Positions 33,565-41,525 of a stretch of DNA of 64,000 nt are shown piece after piece. The stretch comes from JADFOJ01 sp041580235 (GTDB lineage Bacteria > Planctomycetota > Phycisphaerae > Phycisphaerales > SM1A02). Numbering within the stretch: position 1 is the first letter of the stretch; every line of letters starts with the position of its first letter. The translations under genes and the position numbers were made by a program. Below the pieces are notes generated by a model. It saw nothing but the letters and a program-made list of their open reading frames with translations, did not search any database and was not told where the DNA came from. The stretch lies in the NCBI GenBank assembly GCA_041580235.1, contig JBFGEG010000004.1, positions 1 through 64,000 on the forward strand, read 5' to 3'.

Positions 33565-35724
33565 ATGCCACATGTAGTTGTTGAACGAGAGATCGGCGGT
33601 AGGACCATGAGGTTCGAGACCGGCAAGGTGGCCCGGCTGGCCAGCGGCGCGGTCATGGCCAGCTATGCGGACACCACGGTGCTGACGACCGCCATGCGGG
33701 CGGAACCGCGGCCCGGCCTGGACTTCTTCCCCCTGCAGTGCGATTACCGTGAGAAGCTCGGGGCCGGCGGCAAGTTCCCCGGCGGCTTTCGAAAGCGCGA
33801 GGGGCCGCCGCAGGAAAAAGAGATCGTCACCATGCGGATGATGGATCGTCCCATCCGCCCGCTGTTCCCAGACGGCTTCATCGATGAGATCCAGCTGCAG
33901 TCGTCGGTGATGAGCCACGACGGCCAGAACGACGCCGACGTGCTCGCCTGCAGCAGCGCTTCGGCGGCCCTGTGCCTGACCGACGCCCCGTTCGAGGGCC
34001 CCGTGGCCACGGTGCGGGTGGGACGGATCGTCACCGATGACGGCGAGCAGTTCGTGCTCAACCCGACCCACGCTCAGATGGAGTTCACCGACCTCGACCT
34101 CGTGCTGTCCGGTCACGCCGACGGCATCAACATGATCGAGATCGGCGCAGCCGAGGTGCCCGACGCCGATGTTCTGGCCGCCATCAGGTTCGGGTTCGAA
34201 GAGGGAATCAAACCCATCCTCGACATGCAGCGCGAGCTCATGGAGAAGGCGGGCCGCCGCGAGAAGCACCTCGGCGAGCTGAGCCTTCCCGCCGAGGACG
34301 TGGTCGAGAAGGTCAGGGCGGTGGCCGAGTCCGACCTCACGCAGGCCCGCCAGATCAAGGGCAAGCAGGAGCGGTCCGACGCGATCGATGCCCTCCGCGA
34401 GCGCATGCTGGAGGAGCACTTCAGCCTGCCGGAGACGGGCACCTTCCAGGAGTACAGGGAAGCCGAGAAGCGCTACGCCGACGCCAAGGAGGCATTCCGG
34501 CGGCTCGAGAAGAAGATCGCCCACAAGCTCCTCGGCGAGCAGGGCATCCGCGCCGACGGCCGAAAGGCCGACGAGATCCGGCCCCTGGAGATGGAGGTGG
34601 GGATCTTCACCCGCACGCACGGCTCGGCCTTCTTCCAGAGGGGCGAGACGCAGTCGCTCGTGGTGTGCACGCTCGGCACCACCCGCGACGAGCAGATCGT
34701 CGACGGCCTCATGCCCGAGTACGCAAAGAAGTTCTACCTGCACTACAACTTCCCGCCCTTCGCCACCGGAGAGGTCAAGCGGATCATGGGGCCGGGCCGC
34801 CGGGAGATCGGCCACGGGGCGCTCGCCGAGCGCTCGCTGCTGGCGATCCTGCCGGAGCTGGAGGAGTTCCCCTACACGATTCGACTGGTCAGCGACATCA
34901 CCGAGTCCAACGGGTCGTCGTCGATGGCCTCCGTCTGCGGCGGCTGCCTCGCCCTGATGGACGCCGGCGTGCCGATCAAGGCCACGTGCGCGGGGATCTC
35001 CGTGGGCCGGTTCACCGACGGTGACGGAAAGGTGACCCACGTCACCGACATCATCGGCGAGGAGGACTTCTTCGGCGAGATGGACTTCAAGGTGTCCGGC
35101 ACGCGGGACGGGGTCACCGGCGTGCAGCTGGACCTCAAGGCTCGCGGTCTCGGCATGGACGAGATTGCCACGATCTTCGCCCAGGCGAGAGAAGGCCGCC
35201 TCGATCTCATTCAGAAGATGGAAGCGATCCTGCCCGAGCCGCGGGCGGAGCTCTCACCGCACGCGCCGCGCATTCTCACGGTCATGATCGATCCTGAGAA
35301 GATCGGCAAGCTCATCGGACCGGGCGGCAAGACGATCCGCGGTATCCAGGAGCGCACCGGCGCCACGATCGACGTCGAGGAGGACGGCACCGTCTTCATC
35401 GCGTCCACCGACGCCGCCGGCGGCGAGCAGGCCAAGGCGGAGGTTGAGGCCCTGGGGGCGGAGATCAAGGTCGGTGCCATCTATCAGGGCACCGTCGTCT
35501 CCACCAAGGACTTCGGGGCGTTCGTGGAGCTCGTGCCCGGCACCGACGGGATGTGTCACATCTCCGAGCTGGCCGAGGGCTTCGTCAAGTCCGTCACGGA
35601 CGTTGTCAAGGTCGGCGACGTCGTCAAGGTGAAGGTGATCGAGGTCGACGAGTCGTCGGGCAAGATCAGACTCTCCCGCCGCGCCGCCATGAAGGACGAG
35701 ACGCCGGAGCCGGTGGAGGCCTGA
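33565..35724 (+). CDS. pnp: Polyribonucleotide nucleotidyltransferase (PNPase)
   Basis: A 719-residue phosphorolytic 3'-5' exoribonuclease. RNase PH domain 1 (about 10-150) has FFPLQCDYREK and GGFRKREGPP. A helical linker follows, then RNase PH domain 2 (about 320-470) with GPGRREIGHGALAERSL and SDITESNGSSSMASVCGG. The KH domain (GKLIGPGGKTIRGIQERTG) lies near 580-600 and the S1 domain (DFGAFVELVPGTDGMCHIS) near 650-710. It degrades mRNA and is part of the degradosome. The ATG at 33565 has GAGGACAGAGG upstream; the earlier in-frame starts lie in the leader hairpin. Confidence 0.97.
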   Translation: MPHVVVEREIGGRTMRFETGKVARLASGAVMASYADTTVLTTAMRAEPRPGLDFFPLQCDYREKLGAGGKFPGGFRKREGPPQEKEIVTMRMMDRPIRPLFPDGFIDEIQLQSSVMSHDGQNDADVLACSSASAALCLTDAPFEGPVATVRVGRIVTDDGEQFVLNPTHAQMEFTDLDLVLSGHADGINMIEIGAAEVPDADVLAAIRFGFEEGIKPILDMQRELMEKAGRREKHLGELSLPAEDVVEKVRAVAESDLTQARQIKGKQERSDAIDALRERMLEEHFSLPETGTFQEYREAEKRYADAKEAFRRLEKKIAHKLLGEQGIRADGRKADEIRPLEMEVGIFTRTHGSAFFQRGETQSLVVCTLGTTRDEQIVDGLMPEYAKKFYLHYNFPPFATGEVKRIMGPGRREIGHGALAERSLLAILPELEEFPYTIRLVSDITESNGSSSMASVCGGCLALMDAGVPIKATCAGISVGRFTDGDGKVTHVTDIIGEEDFFGEMDFKVSGTRDGVTGVQLDLKARGLGMDEIATIFAQAREGRLDLIQKMEAILPEPRAELSPHAPRILTVMIDPEKIGKLIGPGGKTIRGIQERTGATIDVEEDGTVFIASTDAAGGEQAKAEVEALGAEIKVGAIYQGTVVSTKDFGAFVELVPGTDGMCHISELAEGFVKSVTDVVKVGDVVKVKVIEVDESSGKIRLSRRAAMKDETPEPVEA

Positions 35725-35740
35725 GCATTTCGCAGCCGGA

Positions 35741-35773
35741 GGGGTGGGTGCCCGGCACCCACCCCTTTTTTTT
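35741..35773 (+). terminator. Rho-independent terminator after pnp
   Basis: An 11-bp stem (GGGGTGGGTGC with GCACCCACCCC, loop CCG) followed by eight T. It lies 17 nt after the pnp stop and is the clearest intrinsic terminator in the window. Confidence 0.95.
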
Positions 35774-35832
35774 GGTGAATGCCGCTCGCCGGCATCGGCA
35801 TCGGCTCACGGGGACCGGCCGGCGGATGACCC

Positions 35833-35838
35833 TAAGAT
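35833..35838 (+). promoter_or_regulatory. -10-like TAAGAT before histidine kinase
   Basis: TAAGAT ends 7 nt before the GTG at 35846. GGG lies between, so a weak ribosome binding site is also possible. Confidence 0.3.
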
Positions 35839-35845
35839 AGGGATC

Positions 35846-36709
35846 GTGTGGGTGCTCTGGGTACTCCTCGGTATCGTCACGGGTCTGCTGTGCGCGGCAC
35901 CATTGCTGCAGGTGCTGCTTCGTCGGGCCGAGCATCGCGCCCGGCGGGCGGAGCGCCGGGCCCGCAACGCCGAGCGACTGGCGGAGCTGGGCTCGATGAC
36001 GGCGGGGCTCGCCCACGAGATCAAGAACCCGCTCTCGACCATCGGCCTCAACGCGCAGCTGCTGGCCGAGGGCATCAACGACGCGGACCTGCCCGGCGAG
36101 GACCGGACGCAGCTGCTGCGGCGTCTCGACGCCCTGTCGAGAGAGGCGGAGCGGCTCGGCGCCATCCTGACCGACTTTCTCCAGTTCGCCGGACGGGTCC
36201 GGCTCGACGCCCAGCCTCGCGACCTCGTCGGGATTGTCAATGACCTGCGCGACTTCTTCCACCCTCAGTGCGACCAGAACCGCATCGTCATGAGGACGAA
36301 CCTTCCCGAAGAGCCGGTCGCCGTTCACGTCGACGAAAGCCTGCTCAAGCAGGCCCTGCTCAACCTCATGATCAACGCCACCCAGGCCATGAGCGACGGC
36401 GTCGCCGGCGACGACTCGCCGGGCGCCCGCGGAGAGCTGATTCTGCGGGTGGAGTCCGATCAGGACGAGGCGCGGGTGCACGTCATCGACACCGGGCCCG
36501 GCATCGAGCCGCAGCGTCTGGAGCAGATCTTCCACCCGTACGTCTCGCACACGGCCGGCGGCACGGGGTTGGGGCTCTCCACGGCGAGACGGATCATCGA
36601 GGAGCACGGGGGGCGACTGGAAGCGCACTCCGACATCGGCCGGGGCAGCGACTTCGTCATTCACCTGCCTCGCAAGGGCCCCGCGGCCGCGTCTCCCGCG
36701 GCGTCCTGA
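35846..36709 (+). CDS. Membrane-anchored sensor histidine kinase
   Basis: A 287-residue kinase with one N-terminal membrane helix (WVLWVLLGIVTGLLCAAPLLQ) and no obvious sensor domain. An Arg-rich coiled linker (RAEHRARRAERRARNAERL) leads to the dimerisation helix with the phosphorylated His in AGLAHEIKNPLSTI. The ATPase part has NLMINATQAMS, DTGPGIEP and GGTGLGLSTARRI. No response regulator is adjacent, so it is an orphan here. The GTG start is chosen after the pnp terminator; an upstream start at 35744 would lie inside the terminator. Confidence 0.88.
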   Translation: MWVLWVLLGIVTGLLCAAPLLQVLLRRAEHRARRAERRARNAERLAELGSMTAGLAHEIKNPLSTIGLNAQLLAEGINDADLPGEDRTQLLRRLDALSREAERLGAILTDFLQFAGRVRLDAQPRDLVGIVNDLRDFFHPQCDQNRIVMRTNLPEEPVAVHVDESLLKQALLNLMINATQAMSDGVAGDDSPGARGELILRVESDQDEARVHVIDTGPGIEPQRLEQIFHPYVSHTAGGTGLGLSTARRIIEEHGGRLEAHSDIGRGSDFVIHLPRKGPAAASPAAS

Positions 36710-36844
36710 CGCTTCCTCGCGGATCACGCCGCGCTGCATGACGAGCTCCTCGATCACGGCCTCGATCGCGTCGTCCGCGCGGCTTCACGGTCAACGGCGC
36801 CGATCTGCAGGCTGGTACAATGCCTCCGACGCGGGAGCTGACTG

Positions 36845-37879
36845 ATGGCGACAGCAGCGAAGAAGAAGAAAAAGAAGACGAAGAAAACGGCCCGCAAGAC
36901 GGGGCGCAAGAAGGCCCCGGCCCGCAAGCGGCTCACCCCGGCCAGTCAGAAGCGGGGGCTGGCGGCGGGCGAAATCTCGCTGGCGCTCGACGACCGGGAC
37001 GTTGCACCGCTCGTGGCCGAGGTCGCGGCGGCCGGCGGCACGGCCATCGGCGCGTATCACGAGCCGTTGTCGGGGCGCCCCATCCTGCTCGCCTCGCTGC
37101 CACTGAAGTCCGTGGACCCCACGCCCTTCCAGCGGGATCTCTCGCCCACCCACACCAAGAGACTCGCGAAGAAGATCGAGGAGAGCGGCTCGTTCCTCGA
37201 TCCGCTGATCGTCGTCCGCGGCGCCGACGGACGGCTGTGGACCCCCAACGGTCGCCACCGCCTGGCCGCGGCCAAGGTGCTCGGGCTACAACAGATCACC
37301 GCCCTCGTGTCGCCCGACGAGGATCTCGCCTTTCGCATCCTCGCCCTCAACACGGAGAAGGCCCACAACCTCAAGGACCGCAGCCTCGAGGTGATCCGCA
37401 TGGCCCGGGCGCTCGCCGCCCGCCGCCCGCGGGCGAAGGAGTCGTCCTACGCCGCCGAGTTCGAGGAACCGCAGCTGCTCACCCTGGGGATCGTCTACGA
37501 GCAGAACAAGCGGTTTGCCGGTGGTGCGTACAGCCCGTTTCTCAAGAAGGTGGATCGTTTCACCGACGCCACGCTGCCCGCGGGCCTGCGCAAGCGAACC
37601 GACTACGCGGCCCGCGTCACGGAAATCGACGCCAGGGTCAAGAGAATCATCGAGGCCCTTCGCGAGCGGGGCTTCAAGTCGCCGTACCTGCGCACGTACG
37701 TGGTGGCCCGAATCAACCCCGTGCGGTTTCATCGGGCCAAGAAGGGCGACACCAAGCCGCCCATGGCCATGGCTGCCGCCCTCACCCGCATGGCGGCGTC
37801 GGCGAAGAAGTTCAACATGGACTCGGTCAAGCCCGGCGACCTCGCCCTGGTCGCTGCCGTCGCGAGCGACGAAGAGTGA
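36845..37879 (+). CDS. ParB-like nuclease-domain protein with poly-Lys N-terminus
   Basis: A 344-residue protein. The first 30 residues are Lys/Arg-rich (KKKKKKTKKTARKTGRKKAP), like a nucleic-acid-binding tail. The ParB/Srx fold spans about 80-180: DPTPFQRDLSPTHTKRLAKKIEESGSFLDPLIV, then NGRHRLAAAKVLG, where GRHR corresponds to the ParB box II GxRR/H motif. The rest is helical. It is not the chromosomal ParB, since no ParA is adjacent and no CTP box II GERR is seen. GGGAG precedes the ATG, and a TACAAT at 36816-36821 may be its -10 box. Confidence 0.8.
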   Translation: MATAAKKKKKKTKKTARKTGRKKAPARKRLTPASQKRGLAAGEISLALDDRDVAPLVAEVAAAGGTAIGAYHEPLSGRPILLASLPLKSVDPTPFQRDLSPTHTKRLAKKIEESGSFLDPLIVVRGADGRLWTPNGRHRLAAAKVLGLQQITALVSPDEDLAFRILALNTEKAHNLKDRSLEVIRMARALAARRPRAKESSYAAEFEEPQLLTLGIVYEQNKRFAGGAYSPFLKKVDRFTDATLPAGLRKRTDYAARVTEIDARVKRIIEALRERGFKSPYLRTYVVARINPVRFHRAKKGDTKPPMAMAAALTRMAASAKKFNMDSVKPGDLALVAAVASDEE

Positions 37880-38328
37880 GCGCGAGCCACATCACCGACG
37901 AGGAGTTCCTGGCCCGGTTCGAGGCGCGTACGCTGCCGTTCGAGAAATGGACGCACCGCGCCCACGTCAAGGTCGCCTATCTGTACCTCAAGGATCACTC
38001 TGTTCAGGAAGCAACCGAGCGAATGCGGGCCGGCATCAAGGCGTACAACGCCGCGCACCACGTGCCCCAGGGCCCGGGTGAGGGCTACAACGAGACGATG
38101 ACGGTGGCGTTCATGCAGATCATCGACGCGACGATGCAGGCCTACGGCGCGATGTTCCCGGTGAGCAACGCCGACGAGTTCTGCGACACCCACCCCCACC
38201 TGCTGCACAAGACGCTCATGCGTCTTTTCTACTCGCCGCGCGGTCGCGACCTCGAGGCCGAGGAGCACGGCTTCGTGGAGCCCGACATGTGCCCGTTGCC
38301 CCGCTATGAGCCGGCACCCGCTTCATGA
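37876..38328 (+). CDS. Conserved hypothetical protein
   Basis: A 150-residue soluble helical protein that starts at a GTG overlapping the ParB-like gene's stop (GTGA), so the two are coupled. DEEFLARFEARTLPFEKWTHRAHVKVAYLYL and AYNAAHHVPQGPGEGYNETMT look like conserved blocks; His-38/40-type residues and the later HPHLLHKTL could bind metal. No function known to me. The longer open frame upstream is the ParB-like gene read out of frame. Confidence 0.75.
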   Translation: MSASHITDEEFLARFEARTLPFEKWTHRAHVKVAYLYLKDHSVQEATERMRAGIKAYNAAHHVPQGPGEGYNETMTVAFMQIIDATMQAYGAMFPVSNADEFCDTHPHLLHKTLMRLFYSPRGRDLEAEEHGFVEPDMCPLPRYEPAPAS

Positions 38329-38337
38329 CGTGCCGGC

Positions 38338-39228
38338 TTACGGGCGGTCCGGGCCCGCGACGATCTTGTCCATCATCCGTGAGACGTGGGGCGGGAACCC
38401 TCTGAGCCGGTCCCATCCGGCCCGAGAGTCATACCGATCGGGCTTGAGGTTCGAGCCGGTGCTCACGTTCAGATGCAGCATGATGCGGGTGGAGGTTTCC
38501 TTGTACACGGCGCGATGGAAGCCGTTTCCGGCATCGAAGAGGAACAGCGTGCCCTTGGGGCCGGTGACCGGCTCCATGCGATAGCGTCGGGCCACGTCGT
38601 GCTGGGAGATGCTGCCTCGGTCGGTGAAGTGGGTGGTCTGCTGCCACTGCCGATGGGTGCCGAGCGCATACTCCATGTGCGTGTCGCTCTCGGTGACGTC
38701 GTTGAGCAGGAGCATGTAGCTGATCTGATGGATGCCGCCGTCCTTGTGATAGAGGCCCTGGTTGTGCGGGCGGTTCCTGCCGCTGTAGGACGTGTTCACG
38801 ATCACCGGATAGTTGCGGTAGTACGGCTGGCGGTGGAAGTAGTTGTAGAGCATGCCGAGCAGATCCCGGTGAAAGTACAGATGCTCCAGGGCCGGATCCT
38901 TGAACGAGAGCGAGGCAACGTACGGGCGGTCGATCTCCGGTTGGGATTGGATCCTGACGATATGGTCATGCGAGACGTCGCCGCCGTCGCGCGCGAAGCG
39001 CTCGAGCTGCGGCAGGTAGCGCTGACACAAGTGCTCGGCGACGGGCAGGAACTCACCGGGGATACGGACGAGACCACCTGACCGCAGCGTCTCCAGATAG
39101 CCACGATACGTCGGGGAGATCGGCACGCTCGGCCGGAGCACGTTGGGGGTGAGATAGTACGCCTGCCGCGCGCGGAACTGCGCCTCGGCATAGCACGCTC
39201 TGGTGACTCGGCGCAGCGTTCCCTGCAT
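38338..39228 (-). CDS. Phytanoyl-CoA dioxygenase-like protein
   Basis: A 296-residue protein with the jelly-roll pattern of Fe(II)/2-oxoglutarate oxygenases: LYHKDGGIHQISYMLLLNDV supplies His and Asp ligands, and GNGFHRAVYKETSTRIMLHLNV the distal His and the Arg for 2-oxoglutarate. The family hydroxylates small molecules, fatty acyl chains or sugars. It lies 45 nt downstream of the GSCFA gene on the same strand and is probably in one operon, which suggests action on a lipid or carbohydrate product. GGAG precedes the ATG. Confidence 0.75.
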   Translation of the reverse strand: MQGTLRRVTRACYAEAQFRARQAYYLTPNVLRPSVPISPTYRGYLETLRSGGLVRIPGEFLPVAEHLCQRYLPQLERFARDGGDVSHDHIVRIQSQPEIDRPYVASLSFKDPALEHLYFHRDLLGMLYNYFHRQPYYRNYPVIVNTSYSGRNRPHNQGLYHKDGGIHQISYMLLLNDVTESDTHMEYALGTHRQWQQTTHFTDRGSISQHDVARRYRMEPVTGPKGTLFLFDAGNGFHRAVYKETSTRIMLHLNVSTGSNLKPDRYDSRAGWDRLRGFPPHVSRMMDKIVAGPDRP

Positions 39229-39273
39229 TGGCGTTGCTCCGGTCGGATCGCCCGCGGACCTTACGGCATTCGT

Positions 39274-40830
39274 TCAGCTTCGTCCAACCAGCCGCCGGGT
39301 TCCCTTCGCCATCGGCCGCGGGCGCACGGGGCCGCCGTAATGCCGGATGAAGTTGCCCATGATCCGGTCAACGGTCGGCGTCTTGCGGATGTGACGGTTG
39401 TCGTCGGCGTAGGGCCAGTCCGGCAGACGCGTCGCGATCTCGTAGCTTGGGAAGTAGATCACATCGGGATGGGATCGGCAGAAGGCATCGATGGCGACCC
39501 GCAGCACGGCCTTGCTCACGGTGTCCGACACCACGGCGTGGCGATCGAGATAGGTCGCCAGCAGCGGCACCGGGCTCAGCGTGACGACCAGACGAAGGCC
39601 GGGATTGGCGGTGCGGACGATGCCGTAGATGCGCTCGAGGTTGTCCACGTTCTCGGCGACGGTGAGCAGCGCGTGCTCGTGGCGGTCCGGGTCGTGGATC
39701 TCCGGGGGCGGCATGAGGTGAAAGACGCAGCCGTCACGTCGGTTCCGCCAGACCTCGGACAGGCCCAGGGTGACGATGAGGACCTCCGAGTCGCGTAGCA
39801 TCCGCCGCACGGCGTCGAAGTGCGCGGCCCGCTCGGCCTCGGCGGAGGCCTCGTCCGGCCAGCAGATCGCCTTGCGGTAGGGATCGAAGAGCCACTCGTC
39901 CACGGGCCAGTAACGCTCGTCGGCGTCGAAGCCCTCGCACGCCCACTCCATGAGCTGGCGGAGGCTTCCGGTGTTGAAGATCGGCCCGCAGCGAACCGAG
40001 CCCATGTTCGCCATGGGGCCGTCCTCGAACTGGCAGAAGTTGTAACCGTGCTCCACGAGCCACTTCTTGAACCGCACGGCGAAGCAGCTTCCCACCACCG
40101 AGATCCGCGTGTCGGGCGTGATCAGCCCCGGCTCCGGCCGGGTGACGAAGTCGTCGTTGCGGATGTCGTCGATGGGCCTCTGGTCGCTGCCGGGATACAG
40201 CTGGTGGGGCTTGAAGATGTCGGGGATCGAAAGACGCAGCGCATGCAGGTGAACCCGGTACGACGGAGTCTCCAGCAGCGTCACGTAATCCATCACCGGC
40301 TCGACCGTGCCGGGAACGCGGTCGGGCGGTCGCCGGGGCTGTGTCACCGTCGGCCGGGGCACCGCGGCGTGCCGTGTCACGGGGCCGCCCGATGCGCGCT
40401 GACGCACCAGGAGACCCGGAAACGTCTCATAGGGCCCGTCGGGGAGGTCTTCGTAGAGCCCGACGACGGCGGGACGGCGGCCGGGCTTCGCCCGCGCCGC
40501 CCAGCGCCGCGCCCGCGCGCCCAGCTGCTCCTGAAGGGTGTCGGTCGAGATGACCACCGCAGCGACTGACGAGGGGTCCGTCGATTCGGGGTCGCGCACG
40601 GGAATGCCTTCGATCTCGCTTGTCTCGCCGGGCCCGTCGTCGAAGATCACGATCACCGACGGGCCCCCCTCCTGGTCGCGAACGATGCGTAGCAGGCGGT
40701 GCGTGTGCCTGCCCGCGCCGTAGAGGGCGATCGGGCGACCGGCCGTTTCGAAGCCGATGCGGCGCCAGGCTTCCCTGAGATACAGCGACCTGAACCACGA
40801 GGCGAGATCGCTGGGCGTGTGCTTCGTCAC
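39274..40830 (-). CDS. GSCFA-domain protein with N-terminal Rossmann-like domain
   Basis: A 518-residue two-domain protein. Residues 1-180 resemble a nucleotide-binding Rossmann fold (RPIALYGAGRHTHRLLRIV, VIVIFDDGPGETSEIEGIPV), like the small-molecule-binding halves of sugar enzymes. From about residue 235 the GSCFA domain follows: SVVGSCFAVRFKKWL with the nucleophile-like motif, TLGLSEVWRNR and VTLSPVPLLATYL. GSCFA proteins are predicted SGNH-related esterases or acyltransferases. The GTG start has no Shine-Dalgarno sequence, and GATAAC lies 7 nt upstream. It probably works with the dioxygenase downstream. Confidence 0.85.
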   Translation of the reverse strand: MTKHTPSDLASWFRSLYLREAWRRIGFETAGRPIALYGAGRHTHRLLRIVRDQEGGPSVIVIFDDGPGETSEIEGIPVRDPESTDPSSVAAVVISTDTLQEQLGARARRWAARAKPGRRPAVVGLYEDLPDGPYETFPGLLVRQRASGGPVTRHAAVPRPTVTQPRRPPDRVPGTVEPVMDYVTLLETPSYRVHLHALRLSIPDIFKPHQLYPGSDQRPIDDIRNDDFVTRPEPGLITPDTRISVVGSCFAVRFKKWLVEHGYNFCQFEDGPMANMGSVRCGPIFNTGSLRQLMEWACEGFDADERYWPVDEWLFDPYRKAICWPDEASAEAERAAHFDAVRRMLRDSEVLIVTLGLSEVWRNRRDGCVFHLMPPPEIHDPDRHEHALLTVAENVDNLERIYGIVRTANPGLRLVVTLSPVPLLATYLDRHAVVSDTVSKAVLRVAIDAFCRSHPDVIYFPSYEIATRLPDWPYADDNRHIRKTPTVDRIMGNFIRHYGGPVRPRPMAKGTRRLVGRS

Positions 40831-40837
40831 GTCCGGA

Positions 40838-40843
40838 GTTATC
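40838..40843 (-). promoter_or_regulatory. -10-like GATAAC before GSCFA gene
   Basis: On the minus strand GATAAC ends 7 nt before the GTG. The divergent ECF sigma gene has a similar box on the other strand within the same 58-nt space. Confidence 0.35.
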
Positions 40844-40876
40844 GGCCCGGCTCCGCGGGCGGCTGCACAAGGGGCG

Positions 40877-40882
40877 TACCAT
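40877..40882 (+). promoter_or_regulatory. -10-like TACCAT before ECF sigma gene
   Basis: TACCAT ends 6 nt before the ATG at 40889, and no ribosome binding site is present. Leaderless start suspected. Confidence 0.35.
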
Positions 40883-40888
40883 CAACGG

Positions 40889-41518
40889 ATGGGCGTGAAA
40901 CGCGAGGACATCACGCGGATGCTCAAGGACGTCAACGACGGCCGGGACGGCGCGATGGACGAGCTGATGAAGGTCGTCTACGACGACCTTCAGAAGGTCG
41001 CCGAGGGGCACATGGCGAAGCGTTTCGGCCGCGGGCTGGCCGGCATCACGATGGAGCCGGCCGCGCTGGTCAACGAGTCATTCCTGGACATCATCAGGCA
41101 GCGCAAGGCCTATGACAACCGCGGCCAGTTCTTCGCGATCGCCACGAAGATCATGCTGCGCGTCCTGGTTGACTACCAGCGACGCCGGGCGGCCGCCAAA
41201 CGCGGCGGCGACGTGCAGAAGGTGACGCTGGACCTGAACCGGCACGCCGCGTCCGATGACGGCCGGGGGCGCACGGAGGGCGGGGGTTCGCAGATCGAGG
41301 TCGAGGCACTTGTGGAAGCGCTGGAGCGGCTCGAGACCGTCGATTCACGCAAGGCGGACGTCGTCAAGCTGAAGGTCATCTGGGGTCTCGCAATGCGCGA
41401 GATCGCCGGGTCGCTGGAGATCTCGGTGGCGACGGTGGAGCGGGACTGGGCGTTCGCCAAGGCCTGGCTGGCCCGCGAGGCCGCGATGAGGGACGGCCCG
41501 GCGGAATCCCGCGTGTAA
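40889..41518 (+). CDS. ECF sigma factor of the kinase-linked (TIGR02999-like) type
   Basis: A 209-residue sigma factor. MLKDVNDGRDGAMDELMKVVYDDLQKVAEGHM and ALVNESFLDIIRQRKAYDNRGQFFAIATKIM are the region 2 blocks of the family often placed before planctomycete Ser/Thr kinases; VVKLKVIWGLAMREIAGSLEISVATVERDWAFAKAWL is region 4. The next gene, a kinase, begins 7 nt later. The kinase may regulate it, as in related pairs. The ATG at 40889 is chosen because the frame further upstream overlaps the divergent gene. Confidence 0.9.
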   Translation: MGVKREDITRMLKDVNDGRDGAMDELMKVVYDDLQKVAEGHMAKRFGRGLAGITMEPAALVNESFLDIIRQRKAYDNRGQFFAIATKIMLRVLVDYQRRRAAAKRGGDVQKVTLDLNRHAASDDGRGRTEGGGSQIEVEALVEALERLETVDSRKADVVKLKVIWGLAMREIAGSLEISVATVERDWAFAKAWLAREAAMRDGPAESRV

Positions 41519-41525
41519 GGGTGGC

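Noticed and set aside
35666..36757. A 363-codon minus-strand frame opposite the histidine kinase
   Set aside because: It crosses the pnp terminator and has no motif, whereas the plus strand has a clear HisKA/HATPase protein.
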